7,012 nucleotides of DNA from Acetobacteraceae bacterium (GTDB lineage Bacteria > Pseudomonadota > Alphaproteobacteria > Acetobacterales > Acetobacteraceae). Under the pieces are notes generated by a model that worked only from the letters and a program-made list of their open reading frames with translations, ran no database searches and was not told the DNA's origin. The position numbers were made by a program, and so were the translations under genes. Below are positions 6,460 to 7,012 of this stretch, piece after piece (within the stretch, counting starts at the first letter, position 1; every line of letters begins with the position of its first letter). Location: positions 1-7,012 of the forward strand of contig CANFIE010000210.1 of NCBI GenBank assembly GCA_947446625.1. The letters run 5' to 3'.

Positions 6460-6472
6460 CGGATAACCCCGC

Positions 6473-6492
6473 CAATGTCAACCAAGACATTG
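6473..6492. repeat. Perfect interrupted palindrome, operator-like
   Basis: CAATGTC (6473-6479), spacer AACCAA, GACATTG (6486-6492): seven-base arms with no mismatch, about 85-105 bases before the flp start and about 145-160 before the tadG-like start. The form fits a dimeric regulator's binding site. It contains one of the TTGACA motifs (minus strand, 6481-6476) and overlaps the next one (6496-6491). Which regulator binds, if any, cannot be told from the window. Confidence 0.5.
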
Positions 6493-6506
6493 TCAAAATC
6501 CGTCAA
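6476..6506 (-). repeat. Three TTGAC direct repeats
   Basis: On the minus strand TTGACA occurs at 6481-6476 and 6496-6491, and TTGACG at 6506-6501, spaced 15 and 10 bases apart. Each looks like a -35 box, but none has a convincing -10 box at 16-18 bases. They may instead be half-sites for a regulator. Confidence 0.4.
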
Positions 6507-6634
6507 ATCTCTGGAATGGTAACATAATTCCGCCAAAGCATGGCGTTCTGTGGGACTAGCAAAATCATTCCTAAAAAGGCATATCATGCTTAGGATGAAA
6601 ATTGGTCTTACCGACCACCCCATAGCGAGCAGAG

Positions 6635-7012
6635 ATGCATAAGCTGACATCACTACTGTTGGTTGTATCGCGCCCCTGGTTTAACCTGCGGCGCGATCGC
6701 CGGGGCGTCACCGCCATCATGGTTGCCATGTCGGCCACCGTGTTGTTCGGCATGGCCGCGCTGGCGACCGAGACCGGCAGTTGGTACTTCATGCGCCGCA
6801 ACGTGCAGAGCGCCGCCGACAATGCCGCCGCCGTGGGTGCCATGCGGCTTTCCATGTACAGCAGCTATGTGCCGGCGCAGTCGCTGACCACCTCGCAAAG
6901 CTTCGCCGTGGCCGCGGCGCGTGACGCGTTGACGCGCAACAACTTTGTTGATGGGCAGAACGGCGTCAGCGTCACCATCGCCTCACCGCCCACCAATGGC
7001 AGCCTGGCCGCC
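6635..7012 (+). CDS. TadG/TadE-like pilus assembly protein (N-terminal part, runs off the right edge)
   Basis: Open reading frame of 126 codons from ATG 6635 to the window end with no stop; an in-frame TAG at 6623-6625 excludes earlier starts. A weak purine-rich sequence (GAGCAGAG, 6627-6634) abuts the ATG. Residues 1-24 are basic with a short hydrophobic patch and end RRDRRG. They are followed by VTAIMVAMSATVLFGMAALA (25-44), a membrane helix, then TETGSWYFMRRNVQSAADNA (45-64). This is the pattern of the TadE/TadG-like N-terminal region: RG-hydrophobic helix, acidic residue-x-G, and L/V-Q-x-A-A-D-x-A-A. The part after about 75 is soluble and presumably periplasmic. TadG-like proteins help Flp assembly and attach to the envelope; the precise subtype (TadG, TadE or a TadG-related protein) depends on the missing C-terminal part. 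It diverges from flp across the shared control region. Confidence 0.82.
   Translation, partial: MHKLTSLLLVVSRPWFNLRRDRRGVTAIMVAMSATVLFGMAALATETGSWYFMRRNVQSAADNAAAVGAMRLSMYSSYVPAQSLTTSQSFAVAAARDALTRNNFVDGQNGVSVTIASPPTNGSLAA

Larger units (their letters stand above)
6389..6634. promoter_or_regulatory. Divergent control region between flp and the tadG-like gene
   Basis: A 246-base non-coding stretch, clearly richer in A and T than the flanking genes, from which flp and its operon run left and the tadG-like gene runs right. Promoters for both must lie here or close by. It holds a 7+6+7 palindrome (6473-6492), three TTGAC motifs on the minus strand (6476-6506), and shorter inverted repeats: GGAAT/ATTCC (6513-6517 and 6527-6531), CGCCA/TGGCG (6531-6535 and 6541-6545) and TGGTC/GACCA (6603-6607 and 6613-6617; the last is in the likely leader of the plus-strand gene). 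For the plus-strand gene, TATCAT at 6582-6587 resembles a -10 box, but no matching -35 box is seen. I found no clear sigma-54 box or full CtrA site. Confidence 0.6.

Noticed and set aside
6451..6466. TTAA-N8-ATAA resembling a CtrA box (TTAA-N7-TTAA)
   Set aside because: Spacing is eight instead of seven and the second half-site is ATAA, so it does not meet the consensus.
6580..6590. GCAT-ATC-ATGC inverted repeat upstream of the tadG-like gene
   Set aside because: The arms are only four bases; such short repeats are expected by chance in this stretch.
6345..6653. Minus-strand 102-codon frame spanning the divergent control region into flp
   Set aside because: It overlaps flp in another frame, covers AT-rich regulatory sequence and shows no domain or ribosome binding site.
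1..7012. CRISPR arrays, tRNA or rRNA genes, insertion sequences, attachment sites
   Set aside because: I saw no regularly spaced repeats, no transposase or integrase motifs, no terminal inverted repeats and no RNA gene signatures; the window is nearly all pilus genes.

Overview
The window carries most of a tad/cpa (Flp-type IVb pilus) locus from a high-GC bacterium. The gene order flp-cpaA-cpaB-cpaC-cpaD-cpaE-cpaF-tadB, the CpaD-type lipoprotein and the GC-rich codon use point to an Alphaproteobacterium. A Rhodospirillales/Acetobacteraceae-like source is my guess; no marker gene here settles it.

Layout. Almost everything is on the minus strand, so transcription runs from about 6.4 kb down to base 1. 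It starts with a small Flp pilin (6215-6388), followed by a roughly 100-base GC-rich gap with strong stem-loops. Then come the prepilin peptidase CpaA/TadV (5615-6115), the CpaB/RcpC periplasmic assembly protein (4761-5612), the secretin CpaC/RcpA (3190-4764), a very short CpaD-like lipoprotein (2867-3184), the localisation ATPase CpaE/TadZ (1654-2880), the secretion ATPase CpaF/TadA (278-1657) and the first 93 codons of the inner-membrane platform protein TadB (3-281, cut by the window edge). From cpaA to tadB the genes touch or overlap by a few bases (ATGA or GTGA junctions), which indicates one translationally coupled operon. On the plus strand, diverging from flp, is the start of a TadG/TadE-like protein (6635 to the window end, open).

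How they work together. CpaA processes the Flp prepilin. CpaF powers polymerisation through the TadB (and presumably TadC) platform. CpaE places the machine in the cell. CpaC, with CpaB and the CpaD-like lipoprotein, forms the outer-membrane channel. The divergent TadG-like protein is probably an accessory or minor pilin-like component.

The only non-coding stretches are the 99-base flp-cpaA gap and the AT-richer 246-base divergent control region (6389-6634). The control region holds a perfect 7+6+7 interrupted palindrome and three TTGAC repeats, and is the best place to look for regulation. The machinery is a known system, and I see no wholly new system here. The more interesting details are the tiny CpaD, a MinD-like C-terminal tail on CpaE, the operator-like palindrome and the hairpins after flp.
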